From NCBI GenBank assembly GCA_963169875.1, contig CAUJEL010000075.1:17899-81898 (forward strand): 64,000 nt of DNA, written 5' to 3'. Within the stretch, counting starts at the first letter, position 1; each line of letters begins with the position of its first letter. Below the pieces are notes generated by a model, which ran no database searches, was not told the DNA's origin, and was given only the letters and a program-made list of their open reading frames with translations. This document shows positions 9,270-19,275 of the stretch, piece by piece. A program made the position numbers and the translations under genes. This DNA comes from Candidatus Zhuqueibacterota bacterium (lineage in GTDB: Bacteria > Zhuqueibacterota > Zhuqueibacteria > Residuimicrobiales > Residuimicrobiaceae).

Positions 9270-11020
9270 TGCAGGATCTCCTCAAGGGGATGAACAAGAT
9301 ATTAACGAGTGGTTCTGTGAACGGATTCATGGAGAATTTCAACCGCTTCAATGTGGATTATACGCTGGCCATCGACTGCTTCCGGCAATCGGCGGATGCA
9401 CAGCTTCTGCTGTCGCCGCGCGTGCGCGATGCGCCGTTCTATTTTCCGGTCTGCTACCTGAAACGGACAGATCTTTCCGACCCTTTACGCATCCAGGCCA
9501 TGATTTGCCAAACCCTGATCGATTTATGCACGGCAAGCCTGGATGAAAAAATGCCCTGTGATATGGAACCGCTGAAGGCGCTCAACATTCTGACCGGCGC
9601 GGAGAGAACGCCCTATGATTTGAGTTCCATTTATCAGGTGAGTCAAAGGGGGTTGCGAACCGGATTGCTGCTGAACAATCTCCAGGTTGTCCACGGATTT
9701 CAGCAGCTGCTGGCATCCTGGCAAACCGCTTTATACCTGGAGCTGGAACATCACTTTGTTTTCAATCCAGAGACCCACAAAGAGCTGGACCTGATTTCCG
9801 ACATCCACGAGTTTCTGGAAATTGTATTTTATCTGCGCGAGCGCGCCTTCTTTTTCTATTATACAGAACTCTGCTGCGCGCCCATCAATCTGCAGTTCAG
9901 TCAAAAAGTGCTTCATTTCCTGAATTCTTTGTGCCTCCGCAAACTGGATATCACCCGTGCCGCCTGCCTGGCGGAAACATCCGCTCTGGTGCGCGATGCG
10001 GCGCGGCGAATCACCCGGTTTTTCGATGACCCTCTGATCTTGCGGATTTCCGACAAGCCGCCGGCATTTGATGTGATGTCCATGGCCCGCAGAATGAATG
10101 TGAGAATTTCCTTGCGCCGCGACTTGCAGATATTGGATCAAGGCTATATTGTCCAGCGCATGATTGCCGGCGAAATGCGGCCAATTGAATATCAACCCCC
10201 GCTCCATTTTGACCAGGACTATTCGTTGCGAATAAATGGACTTGGGGATGCTGTGCAGGGACTCTTGCAGCGGCTGATACAAATCCGCATGGAAACGATC
10301 CAGGAGAGCGATTACGAGCCCTTGCAGCAATCGGGCGAACCGGATCCCGAAGAACTGTACAAACGGCGCCTCGATACGAAATTTTTTGTGGAGAGCCACG
10401 AGCAAGTGGAACTGTCGACCTGTCTGTACCCCATGTTTTTGATCGACAACAGCTGTTCCATCCATGCGCAAAAGCGCGAAAAGATGGCGGATTTGCTCAT
10501 GACCTTTTTTCTGGCCATCAAGGAGTGCCCGGAGCTGTTTTCCCATGCCACAGCCATGGCGCAGCATTCCACCGGCTCCGGGAGAATAACCCTGCGGCTG
10601 CTGGTGGATAAATTGGCAGAGGAGTTGCAGGAATCGGACCTGACCACGCTGCTGCATCTGACATCCATGGGGGTGAATTATGACATTTTTGCAGCCTATG
10701 AGCTGGTCAGCCATTGTGCCGGCAAAAATGGCTTCGCCGCGACGATCCCTTTGCTCATCATGGCCGGAGATGCCTGGCCCGTCGGGCACCGCAAAAACGT
10801 CAAGGAGGAGCAAAAAGAGGTGATGGCACTGCTCAAGTCGCAATACCCCCGCATGATTATCTGCTATCTGGCCACTGATGCGCTTTTTCCCCCGGCTGAT
10901 TTGAGTTATGATTACTGGATCAGCCTGGCCCATGATGAACCGATGCAAGGAGTCATGGTTAAAATCGGCGATATGATTGAAAACATTATCCGGAGCAGGG
11001 TAAATGATTATGCTGACTGA
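9245..11020 (+). CDS. vWA (MIDAS) domain protein, MoxR partner
   Basis: FLIDNSCSI = DxSxS MIDAS motif near residue 400; overlaps the end of moxR and the start of the next gene. Confidence 0.7.
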   Translation: MYDANSIVMQDLLKGMNKILTSGSVNGFMENFNRFNVDYTLAIDCFRQSADAQLLLSPRVRDAPFYFPVCYLKRTDLSDPLRIQAMICQTLIDLCTASLDEKMPCDMEPLKALNILTGAERTPYDLSSIYQVSQRGLRTGLLLNNLQVVHGFQQLLASWQTALYLELEHHFVFNPETHKELDLISDIHEFLEIVFYLRERAFFFYYTELCCAPINLQFSQKVLHFLNSLCLRKLDITRAACLAETSALVRDAARRITRFFDDPLILRISDKPPAFDVMSMARRMNVRISLRRDLQILDQGYIVQRMIAGEMRPIEYQPPLHFDQDYSLRINGLGDAVQGLLQRLIQIRMETIQESDYEPLQQSGEPDPEELYKRRLDTKFFVESHEQVELSTCLYPMFLIDNSCSIHAQKREKMADLLMTFFLAIKECPELFSHATAMAQHSTGSGRITLRLLVDKLAEELQESDLTTLLHLTSMGVNYDIFAAYELVSHCAGKNGFAATIPLLIMAGDAWPVGHRKNVKEEQKEVMALLKSQYPRMIICYLATDALFPPADLSYDYWISLAHDEPMQGVMVKIGDMIENIIRSRVNDYAD

Positions 11021-11939
11021 TGTGCAGCGAAAAATAGAATCGTTTTATGCGTTTGTGGCCAAGGGGCGGGATCGCGATCCAGGGCTGGTTTTTCAGGACC
11101 GGCTATCTGCGGAGGATCCGCTCTCCTCAATTTTTCAGCCGGCTCTGGCAGAGCGACTGGCGCAAATAGGCTACGGCTTTGTTCCTTTTTATCTGCACCG
11201 CTATAAACGGGATGAATATCACCTGAGATTCGTGATCGCACGGACCGTCAAAAGCATCCTGCTGCCTGAGGCGGATTATCGCGTGGTCCATTTTATTGAA
11301 AAACCCAGGGAGATCACCGGACACGCAGTATTCACCATACCCTGCGAGAATCAATTTTTCTCCTCGCATTTTCCGGCTCCGGTTGTCTTTCTCGACGACG
11401 CGCTTTTGCCCGCCGCCCTGCGCGAGAGTGAGACCGCTTTATTGTCGCTGATCACGCATCGCGCCGGATTCCGTCAGACGCTCAACAGGCATCTGGAAGC
11501 ATTGACCTGTTTTAATTGTATCGACCGGTTGCTTGACAGCCGGCTGCTGTGCGGTTACAGCTGGTATCTGCTTGATCAGTATGAACGCCGTGCAAGACAG
11601 CCTCAAGAGGGATTGGAGTTTCTCAAAAGGGGGAAGGATCGCGCGGGTTTACCCGCTTTCATGGCCGTACAGAGTGATCAAAAGCAGGGGACGGTTTCAT
11701 TTGATATGATACATAAAAAAGCGCAGACCATACTGAACAAGATGCGTGTGAAACTGCATCCAGAGTCAGCAGAGACTGGCCTCGACGATTTCATCCTCGT
11801 CGGGTACAAGGAATTGCTGGGAAATTTTCTCGAGTATGATTCCCATTTTTCTCTTTTTTCGCAACATCTGGTGCGAAAAATTGTCCAGGAAAACAGCGCC
11901 CGCGTCAACGATCTTAAACGTCTGCTGCACCAGCCCTGA
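11004..11939 (+). CDS. Hypothetical protein, last gene of MoxR/vWA operon
   Basis: 311-aa ORF overlapping the 3' end of the vWA gene by 17 bp; no family recognised. Confidence 0.7.
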   Translation: MIMLTDVQRKIESFYAFVAKGRDRDPGLVFQDRLSAEDPLSSIFQPALAERLAQIGYGFVPFYLHRYKRDEYHLRFVIARTVKSILLPEADYRVVHFIEKPREITGHAVFTIPCENQFFSSHFPAPVVFLDDALLPAALRESETALLSLITHRAGFRQTLNRHLEALTCFNCIDRLLDSRLLCGYSWYLLDQYERRARQPQEGLEFLKRGKDRAGLPAFMAVQSDQKQGTVSFDMIHKKAQTILNKMRVKLHPESAETGLDDFILVGYKELLGNFLEYDSHFSLFSQHLVRKIVQENSARVNDLKRLLHQP

Positions 11940-12038
11940 GTCATGAATTGATCGGGGTATTCCTGATGGACCTGGATTTTGTAAACGATTCAGGGCTGAT
12001 GGCAGCGTGCAAAATCTTTACCGCGGCAGGGGTGCATT

Positions 12039-12677
12039 TCATTCTTCCTGCAGCGCCGCGATGAACTTGTCAGCTTCGGCGATGGCGCTCTCCATATCAT
12101 GGACCAGATTGTCAACATTGGTCTGTACGCTGATCAACTCGTCGCTCAAACCGGCGATGGCTTTGGCGTTGAGATTGTGCTTCATGAACAGCACCTGATC
12201 CCGCAGCGGAATCAAGGCCGGCTCCAGCTTGGATTCCGCTTTTTTCATGGCGCGGATCAATTCTGCATATTTGGTTCTGGCGATGTCATATTTTTTTTGA
12301 CTGGCCTGTTTCAACCTGGCGCTGTTATACTGTTCGATTTCCGCGCGCCATTCGTCAAATAATGCATCGCTGACCTCTTCCACGGATTTAATGCGTTTGC
12401 GCACCGCTTCGGCCTCGGATTCGCTCTTTTGCAGCGTGGCGTTGAGGGTGTTGTATTTTTTTTCCAGATCGCCGCCCTGGACGTTGACGACGCTCTTGAA
12501 CTGCTCCATGGCGCTGAGAAACTGCGTTTTTGCTTCGTTCTGGGTGTCGCGCGCCGCCTTGACGCGATCCACCATGATATCACGCTTGTGGACCCCCAGT
12601 TTTTCCATGCCCGCGAAATAGATCGAGCTGCAGGCACAAAAGACGACCAGGATAATGGCTGCAATCAGTTTTTTCAT
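12039..12677 (-). CDS. DUF2959-like coiled-coil lipoprotein
   Basis: Lipobox FCAC; GVHKRDIMVDRVKAARDTQNEAKTQFLSAMEQF resembles DUF2959. Confidence 0.75.
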   Translation of the reverse strand: MKKLIAAIILVVFCACSSIYFAGMEKLGVHKRDIMVDRVKAARDTQNEAKTQFLSAMEQFKSVVNVQGGDLEKKYNTLNATLQKSESEAEAVRKRIKSVEEVSDALFDEWRAEIEQYNSARLKQASQKKYDIARTKYAELIRAMKKAESKLEPALIPLRDQVLFMKHNLNAKAIAGLSDELISVQTNVDNLVHDMESAIAEADKFIAALQEE

Positions 12678-12942
12678 CTTGTACTACCCTCCGTGATGAT
12701 CCGGATGTTTTCTCCAATGGCACACTGTCGATTCTGATGCATAAAAATGATAATTCCCGGGCAAATCTGCAATAGTTATTTTCAGTTAAACGGGTTGCGC
12801 CGGATTACCAATGGATCAAATCAGACCATCGGCCTGTTACTGTCGATCGCCCTGACGGCGTCTGTTCTCAGCAGCAGTACCTGTTTCATCACGGTCGAAT
12901 TTCCCCCATTGCATGGCAGCCGAAATATTACTATAATTAATC

Positions 12943-13947
12943 ATGCAAAAATCTTTCACGGAAATGATTTCCGATGCGCCCCGGACACCCGGCGTCTACC
13001 TCCTGAAGAATGAGGCTGGCGATGTGATCTATGCGGGAAAATCGGTCAACCTCCACAATCGGCTGCTGCAGCACGCGGCCTCCCTGAAAGCCGGCTGGCA
13101 GGACCGCAATCACCGCTGGATCTACCATGCGGCAAGCGTCGAATGGATCGAGACCGCCTCGGAATTATACGCGTTGCTATTGGAAGACCAGCTCATCAAA
13201 CAGTACTGGCCCCTGGCCAACACGCGGCAGAAGGATTTTCTCGAATACGCCTGGCTCGCCTTTTCCAGGGAGGCGATCCCCCGGATGCTGGTAATCGATG
13301 CCCGGGAACGCGACCTTTATGAGGATGTATTTGGCCCCTTTCGCAACAGTTTCTATGCCCAGGATATGGCTGATCTCGTGCAGATGCGCTTTCGTTTGCG
13401 AACCTGTGCGGTTGTCAGCGCCGGAGGCTGTGTGCAAATGGAAATCCGCCAATGCACGGGGCCCTGCCGTCATCCCGCAGCCGCCGCGCGCTACCGGCGC
13501 GCCATGGATCGGGCTGCCGCATCACTGCGTTCATTCGATCCCTTTTTTGTCCGTTATATTCAAAACGTGATGCAAGCACAGGTGCAAAAGCAGGCGTTCG
13601 AACAGGCTGCTCATTATCACGGCATGCTGCAGCGTTACCAGGGTTTTATCAAACGGCAGAAATTCCTGCGCTGGTTTCGCCAGCAGGGCGTTTTGATTCG
13701 CGAAAAGGGACGCTGGCCTAATACGTTTCTGTTTTTGCAGGGCAGACTGATCGCGAGAAATGGCGCGGCTGCAGCGGATGCAGCATACCCCCTGAGCGAA
13801 TGGCAGATCATCGACCGCGCCAATGTGATATATCAGTGGCTGCGCAATCGGCGCAGCGATGGTGAGATGGCTATTATGGATAGACGTTTTTTTTCTGAGG
13901 ACACCGATGAAAACGACTTGGTTTTGCATGAAGCTGGGGATGGTTAA
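12943..13947 (+). CDS. UvrC/Cho-like GIY-YIG endonuclease with Cys4 motif
   Basis: TPGVYLLKNEAGDVIYAGKSVNLHNRL GIY-YIG domain; C-x7-C-x7-C-x3-C incl. QCTGPC as in UvrC; lacks the UvrC C-terminal half. Confidence 0.85.
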   Translation: MQKSFTEMISDAPRTPGVYLLKNEAGDVIYAGKSVNLHNRLLQHAASLKAGWQDRNHRWIYHAASVEWIETASELYALLLEDQLIKQYWPLANTRQKDFLEYAWLAFSREAIPRMLVIDARERDLYEDVFGPFRNSFYAQDMADLVQMRFRLRTCAVVSAGGCVQMEIRQCTGPCRHPAAAARYRRAMDRAAASLRSFDPFFVRYIQNVMQAQVQKQAFEQAAHYHGMLQRYQGFIKRQKFLRWFRQQGVLIREKGRWPNTFLFLQGRLIARNGAAAADAAYPLSEWQIIDRANVIYQWLRNRRSDGEMAIMDRRFFSEDTDENDLVLHEAGDG

Positions 13948-14009
13948 GTCACCACCGAGACGCTGAGACGCAGGGCAAAACAAGTCAATTTCGTCATGAT
14001 ACTTGTCAT

Positions 14010-15056
14010 CTATCCCATTTCACCACTGCGCTCGTCGCCGCCCCGGCGCCAGTTGTAAACCCAATTGATGTTCATGGTGGCGGGCGCCACCGTGCGCAAC
14101 CAGCGATCGTTCAGTTCGGAAATCCAGGCGCCAGTTTCATCCGCTTTGAGATGAACCCGGACAACCGCATTTTGGTCCTGCTGTGAAATATGCTCAATCA
14201 GTTGTTCACGGATCTGTGCGGTGGTCAATCCCTGCCCCGAGACGACCAGATCCACCATGGGGCGCGCCGGCAAGGGGTAAAAAATGTGGCGTACTGGTTC
14301 GCCCGCCCTGATCGTCAAAATCAGGTAGCCTTTCTCTTCCTCCCGTTCCGCAAACGAGGTCCTTTCGGTCGAGCCGGGGTAAAACACCGCCGCGTTCAAG
14401 GGCCGTCCGGCCAGATCCTGCCTCAGCACCTGGTGGCGGTGAATGTGGCCGCTGAGCACGGCAGCGAATCCAGCCGGGATGTCGGCGCCGCGTATCACCT
14501 CTGCACCGCTGCGAAAAGTATAGTTCTGCACACCCACCTGTGCCCCCTCCACGGTCTGATGCATGCACAGCAGCCGGATATCCGCGGGGTGCGATTTCCA
14601 GGCGGTTTTTTCCAGCTCTGCATTAAACCGGGTTCCGGGATCATGGCGCACGTTGGGAAAACCAGCCAGAGCGATGCGGCAGCCGTTCAGGTTGACGAGA
14701 TGGGTACAGGGTTGCTCAAAAATGAGGATCTTCGCATGGTTGTGCAGCAACGAGCGGGGGATGTTGGAGCGTTCATGGTTGCCAGGCACGATAAAGACGG
14801 AAATGCCCTGGTCGGCGATTTGCAGCAGCGGTTCAAAAGCGGCTTCGACGATGGCAGGGTGGACGCGGCTGCGGAAGAACATATCCCCGCCGTGCACCAC
14901 CATATCAACCTGGCGGTCAAAGGCTGGCTGCAGGGCCTTGCGATAGTTGGCATCAAAGTCGTCGCCGCGGCGGCGGCGCTGCACTTTGGGCCGCAGCGGT
15001 GCGTCAAAGCCGAGATGGGTATCGGCGAGAAACAGTATTCGGATTGAATGCTGCAT
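14010..15056 (-). CDS. SbcD/Mre11-like metallophosphoesterase (DNA repair exonuclease family)
   Basis: FLADTHLGFD, VHGGDMFFRS, VPGNHERS, LSGHIHRHQ motifs. Confidence 0.85.
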   Translation of the reverse strand: MQHSIRILFLADTHLGFDAPLRPKVQRRRRGDDFDANYRKALQPAFDRQVDMVVHGGDMFFRSRVHPAIVEAAFEPLLQIADQGISVFIVPGNHERSNIPRSLLHNHAKILIFEQPCTHLVNLNGCRIALAGFPNVRHDPGTRFNAELEKTAWKSHPADIRLLCMHQTVEGAQVGVQNYTFRSGAEVIRGADIPAGFAAVLSGHIHRHQVLRQDLAGRPLNAAVFYPGSTERTSFAEREEEKGYLILTIRAGEPVRHIFYPLPARPMVDLVVSGQGLTTAQIREQLIEHISQQDQNAVVRVHLKADETGAWISELNDRWLRTVAPATMNINWVYNWRRGGDERSGEMG

Positions 15057-15260
15057 GCATTTTCACCAAATTAGAGAGGCCGGTTCGAGATCAGCTTTTT
15101 GATTGAATTGCCTGGGGAATCTACAATCGCGTCCTGTTTTTGTTATCCTGGCCTGCCACACGTCGAATAGCTTTCCGGCAGTTCTTTTGATGACCCGCAA
15201 ACGTGCAGGATAAAAATAATCCGATTCGAACCAGCCTTTTTCTTTGTAATACGCAAACCC

Positions 15261-15306
15261 TATAAACCGGAACCAAATGCCGGACCTCAAAGGTACGGCA
15301 TTTTTT
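15261..15306. repeat. Palindromic repeat, family B (ATAAACCGGAACCAAA-GCCGGACC...)
   Basis: Aligns with 62176-62222 and the reverse complement of 61579-61627. Confidence 0.6.
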
Positions 15307-15321
15307 GAACATTTTGCGCAA

Positions 15322-15420
15322 AAGAAGGTGTTCAAGCTACCCTGGTCCTATGCAGCCAAAGTGGCACGGCCAAGGTGTCTGGCTTGTGGGTACCAAGAAG
15401 GCTTTCAAGCTACCCTGGTT
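15322..15420. repeat. Pair of about 25-bp direct repeats (AAGAAGGYKTTCAAGCTACCCTGGTY)
   Basis: Copies at 15322-15347 and 15395-15420. Confidence 0.75.
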
Positions 15421-15469
15421 CGATTGTTCATATCAAGTTGCAGTTAAACTGGATGCCAGGCACTGTTCC

Positions 15470-17938
15470 TTATTTAGCCAATATCAACTTCCTGCTCAAT
15501 ACCGAGTTGTCTTTTTCCAGTCTGCATATATAGACGCCGCTCGGAAACTCAGCCGCATCCCAGCGCTGCGAGTGAAGGCCGGCCGGCATGCGTGCCGAAA
15601 GGAGTGTGATGACCTCGCGGCCGAGAAAATCAAAAATCTTGAGCGTGACAACTCCCGGTTTTTCCAGTGCAAAATCAATGGTGGTTACGGCATTGAAAGG
15701 ATTGGGATAATTCTGCAGCAACTGCATCTTTTCCGGCAGCTTGTCACTTTCGCCCGGGCTTTCCACTGCGCTGACCGCGGCGGAAAAGGTGGCGGTCACC
15801 GGTGTGGAGCGGCCCACCAGCAGACTGACGGCCGAATCGCTGGAAGTCACCGCGCCGCTCCAGCCATCGAATTGGTAGCCAGGTTCCGCAATGGCTTCGA
15901 GCTGGACGGCATTGCCGGTGAAATAGATGCCATTCCACGGCATCTCAGCCGGCTTGAGGGTGAGGGAGTTCAGACGCACCACGCCGCCGGGTGTGGATTG
16001 AAGCGTGATTTTGCCGAGCGAACCGCACTTGAAAAAGTTACTGATAAAGGTGCGCAGATTGGCCGGACGCTCCTTGGCGAAGGTGATCATGCGGTTAAGG
16101 TGGCTTGCGGCCGTCTGTTCGCTGATGTTCCATCGCTGGCGGTGGCGGCTGATCTCGGGCGAGATATGCCCGGCCATCTCATTGATGAGGTTCACCACGC
16201 GCGTGCTGGCGAAATGAGTATTGAGCAGGTCCGCGGAGAGGTTGATGAACTGATTTTTGATTCTCGGATTTTCCACCAGTTTGCGCGGCACCAGGGTGGA
16301 CCAGGGCGGATTGGATCCGGGCCGCGTCTCCTTGCCGGAAAAGATATAGTAAATATGATCTTCGGATTGTCCCGTGGTTTCGTAGAGATTAAAACCGAAA
16401 TCGACGTCGAAGAGAATCCAGCGCCATTTGCCGGTCGCGCTGCGCTCGCGCCAGTACTTGACATTGTTGGCGGGCCAGTCCTGACTGTTGTAATAGGCCT
16501 CGGCCGCCCAGTAGAGCAGGCACTCATCGAGATCGATCATGCTGTTCACATAATCATACGCGGCATCCGTGGTCATGTCCTGCGTCGAGAGATAATCGAT
16601 CAGCGCCTGGTAGTGTTGGGTGTCACCGTGGATGATATCCATGTTGCCTTCGAGCATGTCGATGTTATCGGGATCCACGCCATGGTGGTGGGCCACATAG
16701 TGTTCGTTGATTTTCTCGCGGATGTTATAAATGCCCCAATATTCGCCGTTGATGAATGCGGCCGCGGGACGGTATTCGAGATAATCGATATCCAGATCCT
16801 GGATCAGGGTCTGCATCATGGCATCGCGGATATGGGTGTAGTAAAAATCATTGCCCGAATTTCTCAGTACGAAGGCCTTGTAAGTGCTCAGATCAAGGTC
16901 CGGGAACAGGGGGTAGTGGAGGCCGTCGATGCCATAGTCGTTCTTGAATTTCACCGAGATGGATTTTTGCGGATAGGAGCGGGTGTAAGCGCCATAGATG
17001 GCGATGCCGCAATTCTCGGAAAAGCCGAGGTTTTTGGCGTCGTCAAAAAACTCGACATGCGCCGGACGTTCCCAGTCCATCCAGAAATTGGCGCCATGGT
17101 TGGGTGCCGCCGGCGTCCAGCCCGGTCCGTCCGCGTAGATGCCATAATTGTAGTCGAAGAGGTTGTAGGGATCGCTCGACAGGGAGACCACCGGCAGATG
17201 GGTGTTTTCATTGATGAGAAAAGTATGATGGACCGTGGGAGATGGCTGGTGATCCGGCTTGACGCTGACGGCTTTGAGGACCGCGGTTTTGTCGATGGTG
17301 ATGGGCGCCGTATAGCGCGCTGATGTGGAATCCGGATCGCCGCCATCAAGGGTGTAGAAAATGGTGCTTCCGCCGGCGGTCAGGGTCACAGTGATCGCCG
17401 CCGGATAAAATCCAGCCGGTGAAGAGACCGCTACGGGATCTGAGAAGGGTTTGATGATGGTGCCGGTGTTAGCCGCGCCCGGTGATGGCGTCTGAAACAG
17501 CCACGGCCCTGCGCCGTCGCTTTTGCGGCCCCAGGCGATATCCGCGGCTGAAGCCGGGACATCGACGCGATCGACGACCGCTCCGGACGCATCCGTGAGA
17601 ACGATGGATTCGCCCGATGCGCTGATTTTGAAATTGGTGTGCCAGTACGTCGCTTTTTTGTTCTTGTCCGAAGCGAAAACAAGGAGGTACTGGCCCGGCA
17701 TCAGAGTAGCGGCACTTGAAAAGCGCCATTTACGCACGGCCGGATCGTCGCTGAGGCCATATCCCTGGAGTTCCACAGGTGTGGAGCCGCCATTATAGAG
17801 CTCGATATAATCCGAGGCGTTGCCATCCTCGTCGTCGATGGTTTTCTGGTTGGAAGCCATGATCTCGTTGATCACGACGCCTTGTGACAAAACAAGACCT
17901 GGCAGCAGGCATAGCATGAGCAGCATACATCGGTACAT
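15470..17938 (-). CDS. Secreted CotH-like / lamin-tail-domain protein with C-terminal sorting domain
   Basis: VVINEIMASNQKTIDDEDGNASDYIELYN lamin-tail; chitobiase-like region; CotH-like core; C-terminal LLQNYPNPFNAVTTIDF...SGVYICRLE. Confidence 0.88.
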   Translation of the reverse strand: MYRCMLLMLCLLPGLVLSQGVVINEIMASNQKTIDDEDGNASDYIELYNGGSTPVELQGYGLSDDPAVRKWRFSSAATLMPGQYLLVFASDKNKKATYWHTNFKISASGESIVLTDASGAVVDRVDVPASAADIAWGRKSDGAGPWLFQTPSPGAANTGTIIKPFSDPVAVSSPAGFYPAAITVTLTAGGSTIFYTLDGGDPDSTSARYTAPITIDKTAVLKAVSVKPDHQPSPTVHHTFLINENTHLPVVSLSSDPYNLFDYNYGIYADGPGWTPAAPNHGANFWMDWERPAHVEFFDDAKNLGFSENCGIAIYGAYTRSYPQKSISVKFKNDYGIDGLHYPLFPDLDLSTYKAFVLRNSGNDFYYTHIRDAMMQTLIQDLDIDYLEYRPAAAFINGEYWGIYNIREKINEHYVAHHHGVDPDNIDMLEGNMDIIHGDTQHYQALIDYLSTQDMTTDAAYDYVNSMIDLDECLLYWAAEAYYNSQDWPANNVKYWRERSATGKWRWILFDVDFGFNLYETTGQSEDHIYYIFSGKETRPGSNPPWSTLVPRKLVENPRIKNQFINLSADLLNTHFASTRVVNLINEMAGHISPEISRHRQRWNISEQTAASHLNRMITFAKERPANLRTFISNFFKCGSLGKITLQSTPGGVVRLNSLTLKPAEMPWNGIYFTGNAVQLEAIAEPGYQFDGWSGAVTSSDSAVSLLVGRSTPVTATFSAAVSAVESPGESDKLPEKMQLLQNYPNPFNAVTTIDFALEKPGVVTLKIFDFLGREVITLLSARMPAGLHSQRWDAAEFPSGVYICRLEKDNSVLSRKLILAK

Positions 17939-18146
17939 CCTGATCGCTCCGATCTGATAGAGTTTGATGACTGGTGAGGCATGAACAGGGTGGTGGTGGC
18001 CGGTGACGGCCGAATAAAAATACGGAGATTGTCGCCAAGATGCAAGAAAAATGCAATTCTAATTAAAACGGTTCAGAAAAAAATTGCGAAAGTTCATTGG
18101 CCAGGTGTTGGCTTTTATGGTGTAGCCAACTTTTAACATCTGTGGT

Positions 18147-18316
18147 GGATTTCGGGAGAAGACGCTACAAGATCCTTACAGGATGACAGGGGGGTGGGAT
18201 GACAGGCGGCGGATTTCGGGGGAGACGCTACAAGATCCTTTCAGGATGACAGGGGGGTGGGATGACCGGCGGCGGATTTCGGGAGAAGACGCTACAAGAT
18301 CCTTACAGGATGACAG
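18147..18316. repeat. Tandem repeat, about 2.7 copies of a 63-64-bp unit
   Basis: ggatttcggg(a)gagacgctacaagatcctt(a/t)caggatgacaggggggtgggatgac(a/c)ggcggc; units start at 18147, 18211, 18274. Confidence 0.95.
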
Positions 18317-18386
18317 AAATGAAGCATGGCGTGCAGCGAGGGGGGTTCTTCCGCCAGAACCCTCCTGCTGCGCTCGTAATCAGATC

Positions 18387-19250
18387 TTATTCCAGATGCA
18401 AATAACTGTACAGTTGCGCCTGGCTGGAGAGCGTTGTCAATCGCAGACCGGCGCGGAAAACCATATACAACTGCTGCCACAGGAACAGGACCCCCAGCGT
18501 CACCATCGTCGGGGCATGCAGCAGATCCGCCACAGGATTATAGATGATCAACGCCAGCAACCCCAGTGCCGCCAGCAGGACAGACAGTGAGAAGACCAAT
18601 GCAAATTCACTGCCGACGAATCGCAAGGTGCGCACCAGGGTATTGCGCATTTTCTTGTCATTGGCGTGGACGATGCGCATACGGCCATAATCAAAGACGA
18701 GCTGCCAGATGAGGATGGCGAGAAAGCGCAAGCCGGCCTTGATCCATCCCAGCCAATAGAGTACGGCTTCGGGCGGATCTGGTCCCCATACCATTTTCTT
18801 CACCAGGTTGAGCAGGAGTGGTGCCATCAGGAGCAGCCCCAGAACCGGCAGTGTCCATAAAAAGTAACGCAGGAAGCGCCCGAAGAAGCGGCCGCAGGAG
18901 CCCCAGAATTCGCGGATGTTATAGTGGCTTCCGGCCATGACGAGTCGCAGGGTGCCGCCGGAATAAAAAAGCATGACCAGCCAGAAGACCAGGGTTAGCA
19001 ATACAGCGAAAATGAGCAGGGGACTGAGGGCGTTGCCGCGATATTTGAACAGTTCGAAGAGCAGTTCAATGTCCATGCGTCCGGCGAGATTGGCGCCCAT
19101 TTGGGTATAGCCTGCGAAATTGATCATGATCAGCCTGGCCGGGAAAATGGCCAATCCGGCCAGCAGCAGATGGGTAAAATAATACAGCATCCAGATTCGT
19201 TTCAGCGCCCAGACCCGGGCAAAACCAGCTTTCAGAACTCGGATGATCAT
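18387..19250 (-). CDS. Multi-pass membrane protein, hypothetical
   Basis: Several hydrophobic segments; 25 bp downstream of M1 peptidase gene. Confidence 0.7.
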   Translation of the reverse strand: MIIRVLKAGFARVWALKRIWMLYYFTHLLLAGLAIFPARLIMINFAGYTQMGANLAGRMDIELLFELFKYRGNALSPLLIFAVLLTLVFWLVMLFYSGGTLRLVMAGSHYNIREFWGSCGRFFGRFLRYFLWTLPVLGLLLMAPLLLNLVKKMVWGPDPPEAVLYWLGWIKAGLRFLAILIWQLVFDYGRMRIVHANDKKMRNTLVRTLRFVGSEFALVFSLSVLLAALGLLALIIYNPVADLLHAPTMVTLGVLFLWQQLYMVFRAGLRLTTLSSQAQLYSYLHLE

Positions 19251-19275
19251 GGTGAGGATGCTCCTGTATAATGGT

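Noticed and set aside
18147-18316. Possible CRISPR array
   Set aside because: Units are contiguous near-identical 63-64-bp tandem copies with no unique spacers and no cas genes in the window.
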